Shown: positions 51,387-60,705 of the stretch, in pieces
Numbering within the stretch: position 1 is the stretch's first letter
How the letters are laid out: each line of letters begins with the position of its first letter
NCBI RefSeq assembly: GCF_020880815.1
Contig: NZ_JAJITD010000016.1
Span: 62,001-126,000 of the forward strand
Length of the DNA stretch: 64,000 nucleotides
Source of the DNA: Paraburkholderia sejongensis
GTDB taxonomy: Bacteria; Pseudomonadota; Gammaproteobacteria; Burkholderiales; Burkholderiaceae
Direction: 5' to 3'
The notes under the pieces: model-generated
What the model saw: the letters and a program-made list of their open reading frames with translations, nothing else
What the model was told of the DNA's origin: nothing
Database searches by the model: none
Position numbers and translations under genes: made by a program

Positions 51387-52703
51387 ATGACTCGACGCGC
51401 GGGCGCGAATGTAATCGCCTTTGTGTATGGCGGCTATCTGATGAGGTATGTGTACCTCATCATCGTCGTGCCGTTCTATGGGCGCGTGCTCGGCGTGGCC
51501 GAGTACGGTCGCGTGCTGGCGTCGATGTCGCTGATGAACGTGATCTGGATGCTGGTCAGTTACGGCTTCACGTTCGTCGGTATGCGCGAGGTGTCCAAGG
51601 CGCAGTCCGCGCAGGAGTGCAACGAGATCTATTCGCTGCATGTCAGCGCGCGGCTATTGCTGGGTCTGCTCGGCGCGGTGATCGGCGTGGTCGCGACGAT
51701 GTGCTCGCCGGTGTTGTCGGAGCGGCCGTTGATCGGCTTCCTCGCGACCGCGCTCGGGATCGTCTCGGCACTCAATCTGGGCTGGCTGTTTCAGGGCCGC
51801 CAGCACTTCCGCACGCCGATCATGATCGAGGTATTCGGCTTCGCGGTGAGCCTCGTGCTGGTGCTCACGCTCGTGAAGGGTCCGGGCGACGCGGTGTGGG
51901 TGCTGGCCGCGCTGCTGATCGCCGGTATCGCGTCGTCGATCATTTCTTATGGAATGACGACATGGCAACTCGGTTGGCCGCGTCTGCGGCTTACCGGTGT
52001 CGTGCCGCTGGTGCGCAATTCGACGATGCTGTTCTGCTATTCGTCCGGCTCGGTCGTGTTGACCGCATCGTCGACGTATTTGCTGACGCTGCTGTCGACG
52101 CCGCAGCAGGTCGGCTATTTCGGCGCGGCCGAGCGCTTCGCGACGATCGGCCTGAGCCTGATGGGGCCGGCCTCGCAGGTGTTCATTCCGACCATTTCGC
52201 GGCAGCTCGCCGAGGGTGACAAGGAGGGCGCGCACTTCACGACGCGCCGTGGCGCAATGCTGTTGATGGGCTACGGGATGCTGGTGTTCTGCGGCGCGCT
52301 GACCTTGTCGCCGTTCGTGCTGCCGCTGATTCTCGGCCCCGCGTTCGAGCCGAGCGCGCATGTATTACAGATCTTCGCGTGGATGTTTCCGTTTGCGGCG
52401 TTTAACGAGTTCGTCGCGTTTTATGTATTCGTGCCGCGCAAGAAGGACCGGCTGCTCGCCATCGCGGGGGTGGCCTCGGGTGTGTTCAATCTGGTCTCGG
52501 CGCTAGCCCTCGCACCGCATTTCGGCGCGCTCGGGATGGCGGGCGCGCGGGTGATCGGCGAAGGGACGCTGGCGGTGATTCTGCTGGTGGTGATGATCCG
52601 GCTCGAACTGGTGCATCTGCTGCCGGGTGCAGAACGCGCGTTGCAGCGGGTGCGCGTCGCGTGTGGGCTGCGTCCGCAGACGGGCGGTGCGAAAGACGAT
52701 TGA
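51387..52703 (+). CDS. wzx: Wzx-type polysaccharide flippase
   Basis: A 438-residue membrane protein with about 12 helices and the oligosaccharide-flippase pattern (V-Y-G-G-Y-L-M-R-Y-V-Y-L-I-I-V-V-P-F-Y-G-R near the start; G-Y-F-G-A-A-E-R-F-A near 250). It moves the lipid-linked repeat across the membrane. AAGGAGGAAGGG lies directly before ATG 51387, which decides the start over the overlapping ATG 51366. Confidence 0.9.
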   Translation: MTRRAGANVIAFVYGGYLMRYVYLIIVVPFYGRVLGVAEYGRVLASMSLMNVIWMLVSYGFTFVGMREVSKAQSAQECNEIYSLHVSARLLLGLLGAVIGVVATMCSPVLSERPLIGFLATALGIVSALNLGWLFQGRQHFRTPIMIEVFGFAVSLVLVLTLVKGPGDAVWVLAALLIAGIASSIISYGMTTWQLGWPRLRLTGVVPLVRNSTMLFCYSSGSVVLTASSTYLLTLLSTPQQVGYFGAAERFATIGLSLMGPASQVFIPTISRQLAEGDKEGAHFTTRRGAMLLMGYGMLVFCGALTLSPFVLPLILGPAFEPSAHVLQIFAWMFPFAAFNEFVAFYVFVPRKKDRLLAIAGVASGVFNLVSALALAPHFGALGMAGARVIGEGTLAVILLVVMIRLELVHLLPGAERALQRVRVACGLRPQTGGAKDD

Positions 52704-52758
52704 TGGCGTCACTCGCGGGTGGTGTCGAAGTCGATTTGAAATGTCACGGGAGGGCGAA

Positions 52759-53949
52759 GTGAAAGTCGCTATTGTTCATGATTGGCTGGTGGTCTCGGCG
52801 GGTGCCGAGAAGGTGTTGAAAAACATCATCGAGTGCTTCCCGAATGCGGACATCTTCTCGATTGTCGATTTTCTCGAAGATCGCGAATGCGTGAAGGGAA
52901 AGTCCGTCAACACGTCGTTTATCCAGCGCTTGCCGTTCGCGCGCAGGAAATATCGCGCGTATCTGCCGTTGATGCCGATTGCGATCGAGCAGCTCGATCT
53001 GAGCAGCTACGATCTGGTGATCTCGAGTTCGCATGCGGTGGCCAAGGGCGTATTGACCGGGCCGAACCAGGTGCATATCAGCTATGTGCATTCGCCGATC
53101 CGCTATGCGTGGGATCTGCAGCACCAGTACCTGCGCGAATCGAACCTGAATACCGGGCTGCGCTCGGCGATGGCGCGTGTGCTGCTGCATTACATTCGCG
53201 GCTGGGATTCGCGTTCCGCGAATGGCGTCGATCATCTGGTGGCCAATTCCCAGTTCATTGCGCGGCGGATCAAGAAGGCCTATCAGCGCGACGCGACTGT
53301 CATTTATCCGCCGGTCGATCTGGCGAAAATGACGGTCGGCACGCAGAAAGACGACTTCTACGTGACCGCTTCGCGGATGGTGCCGTACAAGCGTATCGAT
53401 CTGATCGTGCAGGCCTTTTCGAAGACGCCCGAGCGCAAGCTTGTGGTGATCGGCGACGGCCCCGAAATGAAGCGGATCAAATCGGTGGCGGGTCCGAACG
53501 TCGAGATTCTCGGCCATCAACCGTCCGACGTATTGGTCGATCATTTGCGGCGCGCGCGCGCGTTCGTGTTCGCGGCGGAAGAGGATTTCGGCATTTCGGT
53601 GGTCGAAGCGCAGGCGTGCGGCACGCCGGTGATTGCATTCGGACGCGGCGGCGCGCTCGAATCGGTGATCGGTTTGCCGCTCGAGCGGCCCACGGGCGTG
53701 TTCTTCGGCGAGCAGACTACCGAGTCGCTGCTGGAGGCGGTCGGCCGTTTCGAAGCGAACGCGGGGCTGTTCGATCCGCGCCAATGCCGCAAGAATGCCG
53801 AACGCTTCTCGACGGAAAACTTCAAGAAAGCGCTGATGAGCTTTGTCGACACGCGCCTTCCATATGCCGGCGTCGAACAGTATCTGCCGTATGTGGATCA
53901 TGGGCCCGCCTCGGTCGATGCGCGTCATCTGGCCGATGTGACGCCCTGA
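52759..53949 (+). CDS. Glycosyltransferase family 4 (WbaZ/mannosyltransferase-like)
   Basis: A 396-residue GT-B enzyme: V-A-I-V-H-D-W-L start, S-S-S-H-A-V-A-K-G, Y-V-H-S-P-I-R-Y-A-W-D near 110, V-I-Y-P-P-V-D near 185, then the C-terminal sugar-nucleotide pocket E-E-D-F-G-I-S-V-V-E-A-Q-A near 280. Y-V-H-S-P-x-R-Y-x-W is typical of the WbdA/WbaZ mannosyl group. I choose GTG 52759 because GGGAGGGCGAA precedes it; ATG 52741 adds six residues. Confidence 0.88.
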   Translation: MKVAIVHDWLVVSAGAEKVLKNIIECFPNADIFSIVDFLEDRECVKGKSVNTSFIQRLPFARRKYRAYLPLMPIAIEQLDLSSYDLVISSSHAVAKGVLTGPNQVHISYVHSPIRYAWDLQHQYLRESNLNTGLRSAMARVLLHYIRGWDSRSANGVDHLVANSQFIARRIKKAYQRDATVIYPPVDLAKMTVGTQKDDFYVTASRMVPYKRIDLIVQAFSKTPERKLVVIGDGPEMKRIKSVAGPNVEILGHQPSDVLVDHLRRARAFVFAAEEDFGISVVEAQACGTPVIAFGRGGALESVIGLPLERPTGVFFGEQTTESLLEAVGRFEANAGLFDPRQCRKNAERFSTENFKKALMSFVDTRLPYAGVEQYLPYVDHGPASVDARHLADVTP

Positions 53950-54054
53950 GCGGGCGCTGCTTCACCACGTTCGGGTTGCGTGCGATGGATGCATGCGCAG
54001 CCGGACGTGAGCGCGGCGGCCTTCACGGGCATGCCGCGGCTTGTATGAATCCCT

Positions 54055-54082
54055 CCAGAAAAGAAAGCCGCGAACTCGCGGC
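54055..54082 (-). terminator. Terminator of the wzy-type gene
   Basis: On the minus strand GCCGCGA-GT-TCGCGGC is followed by TTTCTTTTCT. It lies 148 bp after the stop of the leftward polymerase gene. Confidence 0.75.
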
Positions 54083-54130
54083 CTCTCTATCCCGATCTCT
54101 TCCGGTCTGTTCGCGGCTAATACCGCTTGC

Positions 54131-54200
54131 CGTCGATTCGCTTCAACCCGGTCAAATCCGCTTCGATTCGCTTTGACTCGCTTCGATCCGCTCCCGTGCG
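54131..54200. repeat. 10-bp degenerate tandem repeat, 7 units
   Basis: Units of exactly ten bases around CTTCGATTCG (for example CTTCGATTCG, CTTTGACTCG, CTTCGATCCG). The array lies in the 3' tail of the leftward polymerase gene, before its terminator. Confidence 0.8.
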
Positions 54201-54229
54201 GAAGCGGGATCGAGCTAACTCTTCCGATC

Positions 54230-55513
54230 TTATCGGCTCGGCACCACGTGCTGGGCGGGCCGTTCATTGGCGACTTTCGCCTTGCGCGCCACGCGCGGGT
54301 CGAACGTCGGCGCGGCGGCCCGCAGCGGGCGGGCCGCCAGCAGCAGCGAGACGACCAGCGACAGAATCAGTACGTTCGACGGCGTGACCAGCCGGTGCTC
54401 GGTCGCGGACATCACCAGCAGGCACACCGAGCCGATCTCGACGAAGCGGTACGCGGCGAAGTTGCGGCCGCCGTCGGCCAGCGCGGCGAATGCCGCGCCC
54501 TGCTTGCACCAGTCGACCAGCTTCCAGTAGAAGGTCAGCATCAGCGCGAGGCCGACCACGCCCATTTCGGCGAGGATATTCAGGTACGAGTTGTGAGCGT
54601 GCGAGTCGCTGTGTTCGACCGTAATGTCGGACGGTATCGCGATCAGATGGAAGTACGACGCGAGCGTGCCGATGTGGTCGTCGAACGAGCCGAAGCCCAT
54701 GCCTACCAGCGGGCTCTGCATGAAATAGGCGAGCGCGCGCGGCCACAGCCATTCATAGCGAATGTTCAGATTCGCGAGCTTGGCGTCCTGGTTCTGAATG
54801 GAGAACGTGTAGCCCATGTAGTCGACGGTCGGATCGGTATGGTAAATCGCGATCGCGAACGACGCGACCAGCAGCCCGGCGAGCAGCGTCGCGAGCACCC
54901 AGCGCTTGCGGCCCAGGTACAGGTACGGCAGCACGGCCAGCGCACCGAGCAGCGAGCCGCGGCTATAGGTGGAGAACAGCATCAGCGCATTGCAGGCGAG
55001 CAGCGCGAGAATCAGCGTGCTGCGCCGTTGCAGATAGCAGGCCACGCCGAGGCAGAACAGCATCGCGAAGAAGCCGCCAGCCGCGTTACGTGCGATGAAA
55101 TAGCTGCCGAAGCTGTCGTTCGGATTCACGAAGATGCTCAGCAGGCCGTTGGTCGCGATGTAGTACGCGTAGACCGGCAAATTGATCACGACCGCGAAAA
55201 TGAAGAAGGTGCGCAGTACCTTGTTCAGATCCCAGCGGTGCGCATACAGGCAGCCGGCAAAAATGGGCGCGTAGGAGATGAAAAAATTGCCGTCGCGCCG
55301 GTAAAACTCGAACTCGGTCAGCGACTGGGGGTTGTATAAAAGCGTGGACAGCAGCGCGAGCACCGTAAAACCGGTGAGCGGCATGATGAAGTCCGGGTAG
55401 CTGCGGCCATAAAACCGCCACGCGCAGAAAATAAGCGGAATAAAGCCGATCGCACTCAGAGGCACCAGATTGGTGACCGTCAAAAACAGTGCAACGAGCG
55501 AGATATAGGCCAT
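54230..55513 (-). CDS. O-antigen ligase/Wzy-type polymerase
   Basis: A 427-residue, about 12-helix protein. The large periplasmic loop carries S-P-L-V-G-M-G-F-G-S-F-D-D-H and H-A-H-N-S-Y-L-N-I-L-A-E-M-G-V-V-G, the H-N-x-x-L/G motif of O-antigen ligase/Wzy proteins. It would polymerise the repeat units. GGAGTCGCA before ATG 55513 decides that start over upstream ATGs. It is the only cluster gene on the opposite strand and has its own terminator. Confidence 0.87.
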   Translation of the reverse strand: MAYISLVALFLTVTNLVPLSAIGFIPLIFCAWRFYGRSYPDFIMPLTGFTVLALLSTLLYNPQSLTEFEFYRRDGNFFISYAPIFAGCLYAHRWDLNKVLRTFFIFAVVINLPVYAYYIATNGLLSIFVNPNDSFGSYFIARNAAGGFFAMLFCLGVACYLQRRSTLILALLACNALMLFSTYSRGSLLGALAVLPYLYLGRKRWVLATLLAGLLVASFAIAIYHTDPTVDYMGYTFSIQNQDAKLANLNIRYEWLWPRALAYFMQSPLVGMGFGSFDDHIGTLASYFHLIAIPSDITVEHSDSHAHNSYLNILAEMGVVGLALMLTFYWKLVDWCKQGAAFAALADGGRNFAAYRFVEIGSVCLLVMSATEHRLVTPSNVLILSLVVSLLLAARPLRAAAPTFDPRVARKAKVANERPAQHVVPSR

Positions 55514-56170
55514 TGCGACTCCAGGAATGAAGATGACGCGCCGGTTGGGGGTGATACCCATGCGCTGGATAATGGCTCGGATTGGTAAGCAGGAAACGTG
55601 CGCTGCGAATCCGTGATGGACCATCTCACGGAAAAACCTCGGTGTCCTGAGTTTGACATGAAAGTGCGCGATGGTTCAGCCACACGGTAGCACCTGGATA
55701 CACTTCTTGCGACCCTGCAACTTTTCACTGCAATAGTGATGCAAGCTCGTTCGCAAGGCTGCTAAGAAGAGCTGACGTGTGCTGCCAAAAGCTCCGCTGT
55801 TCGCGCCACAAGCGGGGCGAGGCACTTGTCACTCACTATCATTGATCACATCGAGGCAAGGCTTTTTCCAATGTGAACAAAGCTCGTGTCTCATACGTTC
55901 TTTCTGTTGTTCGTTATCTGGATGTCGTTGTCGAACAGACCGCCGCAATCCAGCCAACCAGTTCCACGTATCTTCGTTTCGCGCCGGGGTCTAGCCGGTG
56001 TCGGCAGCCGTTGCTGTCAGCGGAACTGTTGGCCAGGTCGGTTCGTTGCGAACGTCCTGTCAAAAAATCACATGAGTCGGTCATAGCGTGGAACGCGGCG
56101 CAACGCAATGGGCGTTGCCGCCACGGGGGAAGCATTCTCAAGCCGGTTTCAATGCGAAGGAGTCAAACAA
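55514..56170. other. Intergenic region between polymerase and manC
   Basis: 657 bp that must hold divergent promoters. Short frames are weak. No clear operator palindrome or structured RNA was found. Confidence 0.4.
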
Positions 56171-57691
56171 ATGGGTAAGGCAAGCGCGGCAGCAGCCGCA
56201 ACGGACATCGAAACGATCCAGCAGAACGAGACCGGCACCGGCTATCTGCCGCTCGTGCAGGTCATTCTCGCGGGCGGTTCCGGCACGCGGCTGTGGCCGG
56301 TGTCGCGTGAACAGTTTCCGAAGCAGTTGATCGACGTGGTCGGCGATCAGACCTTGCTGCAGGCAACGATGGGGCGCATGGCGGGGTTCGAGGGTGCGTG
56401 GGACGTAGCCGCCGATCCGGTGATCGTGTGCGGTAGCGAACACTATTTCGCCACTTACGAACAGGCGCGCGAGATCGGTGTGAACGCGCGCATCGTGGTC
56501 GAGCCGGGCCGTCGCGATACCGCCCCGGCGTTGACGCTGGCTGCATTGAACGCTTGTGCGGAAAACGAGGACGCGATTCTGGTCGCGATGCCCGCGGATC
56601 ATTCGATCGCCGACCTCGAGGCGCTGCATCGCGCGATCGATCTTGCCGCCAGCCATGCGCGCAACGGCACGATCGTCACGCTGGGCGTGCCGCCCGAGCG
56701 GGCCGACACCGGCTTCGGTTATATCCGCCTCGGCGACGCGCTGCCCGACGGCGCGCATCGCATCGAGCGCTTCGTCGAAAAGCCGGCGGCCGAGTTGGCC
56801 ACGCAATACGTGGAGTCCGGCAATTATTGGTGGAATAGCGGCATTTTCGTGGTGCGTGCATCGGTGTGGCTGTCGATCATCGAGCAATTCCAGCCTGCTA
56901 TGCACGCGGCCTGCGTGAGCGCGTGCCGCGCCGCGAAAAAGACCGACGAATGCATCATGCCGGATGCGGAGCAGTTTCTGAATTCGCCGTCCGATTCGAT
57001 CGACTACGCGGTGATGGAGCAGCTCGGCAAAGCCGACTCGAAGTTCTCCGGCGTGGTCGTGCCGCTCGCCGCGGGCTGGTCCGATCTCGGTTCGTGGGAC
57101 GCGGTGTGGCAGGCAATGGAGAAGGACGAGTGCGGCAATGCCGCGAACGGCCGGGTGCTGTTCGAAGGCGCGACCGCCACGTATGCGCGTTCGCAGGGCG
57201 GCCGCCTGGTCGCGTGTGTCGGTACCGACAACCTCGTCGTGATCGAAACCGACGACGCGGTGCTGGTGGCCGATCGCTCGCACGTGCAGGACATCAAAGG
57301 GCTGGTATCGCGGATTCGCAGCGAAAAGGCGCCGGAAGCGGACAACCATCGGAAAGTCCGCCGTCCGTGGGGCTTTTACGATTCGATCGATCACGGCGAA
57401 CGCTTTCAGGTGAAGCGCATCGTGGTGATGCCGGGCGCGCGTCTGTCGCTGCAAATGCATCACCATCGCGCCGAACATTGGGTGGTGGTCAGCGGCACCG
57501 CACTCGTCACGCGCGGCGAAGAGCAATTCCTGCTCGGCGAAAACGAATCGACCTATATCCCGCTCGGCGTTCGCCACCGGCTCGAAAATCCGGGCCGCGT
57601 GCCGTTGCAGATCATCGAGGTGCAATCCGGTACTTACCTCGGTGAGGACGATATCGTCCGTTACGACGACAAGTACGGGCGTTGCGGCTAA
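56171..57691 (+). CDS. manC: Mannose-1-phosphate guanylyltransferase/mannose-6-phosphate isomerase
   Basis: A 506-residue bifunctional enzyme. After about 25 linker residues: I-L-A-G-G-S-G-T-R-L-W-P-V-S-R-E-Q-F-P-K nucleotidyl motif, W-N-S-G-I-F near 220, and in the C-terminal cupin Q-M-H-H-H-R-A-E-H-W-V-V-V, the type II phosphomannose isomerase motif with metal histidines. It makes GDP-mannose for the polymer, in the cytoplasm. GAAGGAG precedes ATG. Confidence 0.93.
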   Translation: MGKASAAAAATDIETIQQNETGTGYLPLVQVILAGGSGTRLWPVSREQFPKQLIDVVGDQTLLQATMGRMAGFEGAWDVAADPVIVCGSEHYFATYEQAREIGVNARIVVEPGRRDTAPALTLAALNACAENEDAILVAMPADHSIADLEALHRAIDLAASHARNGTIVTLGVPPERADTGFGYIRLGDALPDGAHRIERFVEKPAAELATQYVESGNYWWNSGIFVVRASVWLSIIEQFQPAMHAACVSACRAAKKTDECIMPDAEQFLNSPSDSIDYAVMEQLGKADSKFSGVVVPLAAGWSDLGSWDAVWQAMEKDECGNAANGRVLFEGATATYARSQGGRLVACVGTDNLVVIETDDAVLVADRSHVQDIKGLVSRIRSEKAPEADNHRKVRRPWGFYDSIDHGERFQVKRIVVMPGARLSLQMHHHRAEHWVVVSGTALVTRGEEQFLLGENESTYIPLGVRHRLENPGRVPLQIIEVQSGTYLGEDDIVRYDDKYGRCG

Positions 57692-57732
57692 TGCGCGGGA
57701 ATCGAACGGCCATTTGCTATGAGGGGGCTGCG

Positions 57733-59115
57733 ATGCGTTTGCTGACTGGTCTATTGGCAAGATTGTTCGACGTCGCGATGATCGTGGCGGGCGGCTTTGC
57801 GGCGTCGCAAATCCGCTTCGACGGCGGCTCGCAACGAAGTTTTTATTTCGCCTTCGTTGCGTTTGCGGCGGCATTTTCGCTGGCGGTGTTTCCGGCGCTC
57901 GGCGTGTACGAATCGTGGCGCGGCCGCTCGAAACGCGCGCTCGTGAGCCATGTCGCGTTGGGCTGGCTGGTCGTGCAGGCCTGCGCGATGGCGCTGATGT
58001 TCTCGCTGCATCGGATCGACTTCGTGTCGCGGCTGTGGTTCGTGTACTGGACCGGCATTTCCGGCGCAGCGATGATGGCCGGCCGCATCGTCACCCATGC
58101 ACTGCTCGGGCGCATGCGCCACGCGGGGATCAATCTGCAGCGGGTCGCGGTGGCCGCATGCGGCGAACATTGCGACGAGATCATTCGCAAGATGGAGGCG
58201 TCGCCGGCGGCCGGTTTCCGCGCCAATGCGTTGTACAACCTGCAGCCGGGCGAGGGGAGCAGGACGCACTCGCCGGTGCCGGTGTTCGAGCAGCACGACG
58301 CGTTCGTACGCTACGTGCGTGAGGAAAACATCGGCGAAGTGTGGCTCGCGCTGCCGCTTAGCCAGGAGCGCGCGATTCTCGAGCTGGTCTCGGAGTTTCG
58401 CAATGATCTGATCAATATCCGCTTCATGCCGGACGTGCGCACGCTCGCGCTGTTCGAAGGCAGCATGACGGAATTGCTCGGCGTGCCGACGATCAACCTC
58501 GCGGCGTCGCCTTTGCCGCCGGCGGCATTGGTGCAGAAGGATCTGTTCGATCGCGTGTTCGCACTCGGCGCGTTGATCGCGGTCTCGCCGATCCTGCTGG
58601 GCTGCGCAATCGCGGTGAAGCTGAGTTCGCCCGGACCGGTGTTCTTCAAGCAGCGGCGCAAGGGTGCGGACGGTCGCGTGTTTACGATCTACAAGTTCCG
58701 CACGATGCGGGTGCACGCGCAGAAGCCGGGCGTGTTGCAGCAGGCCACACGCGGCGATCCGCGCATTACCCGGGTCGGCGCATTTTTGCGCCGCACGAGT
58801 CTCGACGAGTTGCCGCAGTTCATCAACGTGCTGCGCGGCGAGATGTCGGTGGTGGGGCCGCGTCCTCATGCGCTCGAACACGACGACCAGTATCAGAACG
58901 TCGTGAACGGCTATATCCATCGTTACAGGATCAAGCCGGGCATTACCGGCTGGGCGCAGATCAACGGTTTTCGCGGTGAGACCGACCGGATCGAGAAGAT
59001 GGAGGGACGCGTCGCTCACGATCTCTATTACTTGCAGCACTGGTCGTTCTGGCTCGATGTAAAAATTATTCTGGCCACGATTTTCAAGGGCCTTCATCAT
59101 CCGAACGCGTATTAA
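57733..59115 (+). CDS. Undecaprenyl-phosphate sugar-1-phosphate transferase
   Basis: A 460-residue polyisoprenyl-phosphate hexose-1-P transferase (WcaJ/WbaP type). About four N-terminal helices and a cytoplasmic CoA-binding-like region come first, then a fifth helix (F-A-L-G-A-L-I-A-V-S-P-I-L-L-G) and the catalytic domain: F-F-K-Q-R-R-K-G-A-D-G, Y-K-F-R-T-M, T-S-L-D-E-L-P-Q-F-I-N-V-L-R-G-E-M-S-V-V-G-P-R-P and I-T-G-W-A-Q-I-N-G. It starts each repeat unit on the lipid. ATG 57733 follows GAGGGGG. Confidence 0.9.
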   Translation: MRLLTGLLARLFDVAMIVAGGFAASQIRFDGGSQRSFYFAFVAFAAAFSLAVFPALGVYESWRGRSKRALVSHVALGWLVVQACAMALMFSLHRIDFVSRLWFVYWTGISGAAMMAGRIVTHALLGRMRHAGINLQRVAVAACGEHCDEIIRKMEASPAAGFRANALYNLQPGEGSRTHSPVPVFEQHDAFVRYVREENIGEVWLALPLSQERAILELVSEFRNDLINIRFMPDVRTLALFEGSMTELLGVPTINLAASPLPPAALVQKDLFDRVFALGALIAVSPILLGCAIAVKLSSPGPVFFKQRRKGADGRVFTIYKFRTMRVHAQKPGVLQQATRGDPRITRVGAFLRRTSLDELPQFINVLRGEMSVVGPRPHALEHDDQYQNVVNGYIHRYRIKPGITGWAQINGFRGETDRIEKMEGRVAHDLYYLQHWSFWLDVKIILATIFKGLHHPNAY

Positions 59116-59121
59116 GAAATA

Positions 59122-60180
59122 ATGAAAATAGACGTCGAGAACGTGGTACGGCGATCCGCGAAGCGGGTCGGGCAATACTGCTTTCACCTCGGCCACGGCG
59201 CGGAGGCGAGGAAGGTGTTGCTGGCTATCGAGAGCAAGTACGGCAAGGCCGATCCGGCGAATCTGCGGCTCGCGGACAATTACGCGCGGGACGTATTCGG
59301 CGATCCGGTGTACGCGCCGTGGTTGCGCGTTTATACGGCGTTTTGCGGCACCTTCAAGGAAGGCTGGATTCCGGACAACTACTACGGCAGCGTGGTGGTC
59401 CCCCACATGAAAGGCTGGTACGGCAAGATTTCGAGCCTGAAGCCGATCTCTCGACTGATCTTCGACGGCGACGCGTTGCCGGATGTTGCGTATTACGCCA
59501 ATGGTCTGTTCTTTACCGACAGAAGTATCGTGGTGCCCGAACGTGAGCTGCGCGACGTGGTATTCGAGCACGCGGAGCGCGTCGTATTCAAACTCGACGG
59601 CTCGATGCAGGGTAATGGCGTGTACGTGTTCGACCGCACGAATTTCGATCCCGCGATGATCCGCTCGCTGGGTAATGGCGTGATCCAGAAATTCATCGAT
59701 CAACACCCGATGTTCAATGCGTTCGCGTCGAAGCCGGTCGCGACGCTGCGCTTTACGACGGTGGTGGACGACAACGGTTGTATCTCGATGCGTGCGTGTT
59801 TTCTGCGTCTGGGGCGCGCGGACGACACGCATGTCCTGACTGATCGCGAGATCTGCGTGCCGGTGAATCCGGTCACCGGCGAGCTGGCGGCGGAGGGTTA
59901 TCTGAGTGACTGGGGCGCGCTCGACGCGCATCCGGACTCAGGCGTGCGTTTTGCTGGTTTGAAGATTCCACAGTTCGAACAATGCGTAGCGACGGTGTTG
60001 CGTTTGCACAGCAAAATTCCGTTTGCGCGTTGCGTGGGCTGGGACCTGACCGTCGATGTCGACGAGCGGGTGCAGGTGATGGAATGGAATGGCGAGCACA
60101 ACGACGTGAAATTCAGCGAAGCCACGCAGGGGCCGTGCTTTTCGGATCTCAAATGGGAACGGTTGAAGCCGGTACGCTGA
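59122..60180 (+). CDS. Sugar-transfer-associated ATP-grasp protein
   Basis: A 352-residue ATP-grasp protein of the family linked to polysaccharide loci: V-F-K-L-D-G-S-M-Q-G-N-G-V-Y (nucleotide loop) near 155, Q-K-F-I-D-Q-H near 190, A-T-L-R-F-T-T, and G-W-D-L-T-V-D ... V-M-E-W-N-G-E-H (metal ligands) near 325. It has no membrane segment. It would join an unknown acid to the polymer or a precursor with ATP. It starts 6 bp after the phosphotransferase gene and is the second ATP-grasp enzyme of the cluster. Confidence 0.82.
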   Translation: MKIDVENVVRRSAKRVGQYCFHLGHGAEARKVLLAIESKYGKADPANLRLADNYARDVFGDPVYAPWLRVYTAFCGTFKEGWIPDNYYGSVVVPHMKGWYGKISSLKPISRLIFDGDALPDVAYYANGLFFTDRSIVVPERELRDVVFEHAERVVFKLDGSMQGNGVYVFDRTNFDPAMIRSLGNGVIQKFIDQHPMFNAFASKPVATLRFTTVVDDNGCISMRACFLRLGRADDTHVLTDREICVPVNPVTGELAAEGYLSDWGALDAHPDSGVRFAGLKIPQFEQCVATVLRLHSKIPFARCVGWDLTVDVDERVQVMEWNGEHNDVKFSEATQGPCFSDLKWERLKPVR

Positions 60181-60270
60181 ATTTTCACTACATATTATTC
60201 AGAGGCAAACGAGTTTCACGGCACATCAGTTTGACGGCCAATGAGGCTTGAGGTACGCGGGAGACACGAC

Positions 60271-60612
60271 GTGAGCGAACAGTTGTGGTGCGTCCACATA
60301 GAAGGCCCGGACGACTTTATTGCCGTCGAGTCGGAGCAGGCCGCGCGGCGCGAGGCGTCGGCGATCAATGCTTATCTCGACGGCGCCGGACAGGATCCGC
60401 GTGCACCGCATGTGCACGCGACGGCGGTGCACTGGCCGTACGGCGCGACGAGTCATGCGCGCGCGCTCGACGAAGATCATGAAGATCTGAAACGGATGGC
60501 GCATCGGCAATTCGCGCAGCCGGACGGACATCGCGGCGGCGTGCTGTCGAATTTCGCGCGACGCGTGAAAGAGCTGGTCAGCGTCGGGCACGCGGACCGG
60601 GACGACGAGTAA
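60271..60612 (+). CDS. Small hypothetical protein
   Basis: A 113-residue soluble, acidic-basic mixed protein (L-W-C-V-H-I-E-G-P-D-D-F-I-A-V at the start, then A-A-R-R-E-A-S-A-I-N-A-Y-L and H-A-T-A-V-H-W-P-Y). No recognised family. Start GTG 60271 has GGGAGA upstream; an ATG at 60241 would add 10 residues. It converges with the next unknown gene. Confidence 0.6.
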   Translation: MSEQLWCVHIEGPDDFIAVESEQAARREASAINAYLDGAGQDPRAPHVHATAVHWPYGATSHARALDEDHEDLKRMAHRQFAQPDGHRGGVLSNFARRVKELVSVGHADRDDE

Positions 60613-60705
60613 GCTATACCGCGCCGGCAGTTTGTTTCAGTTCGCGGCACGGCCGCGGCGAGCGCAGAGCCGAAGCCGGCGTGGTTGCCGGCGTCGAACG
60701 GGTGA

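Noticed and set aside
55779..56330. Several short rightward frames before manC
   Set aside because: They overlap each other in different frames, lack ribosome sites and show no conserved pattern; the manC start at 56171 has a good site.
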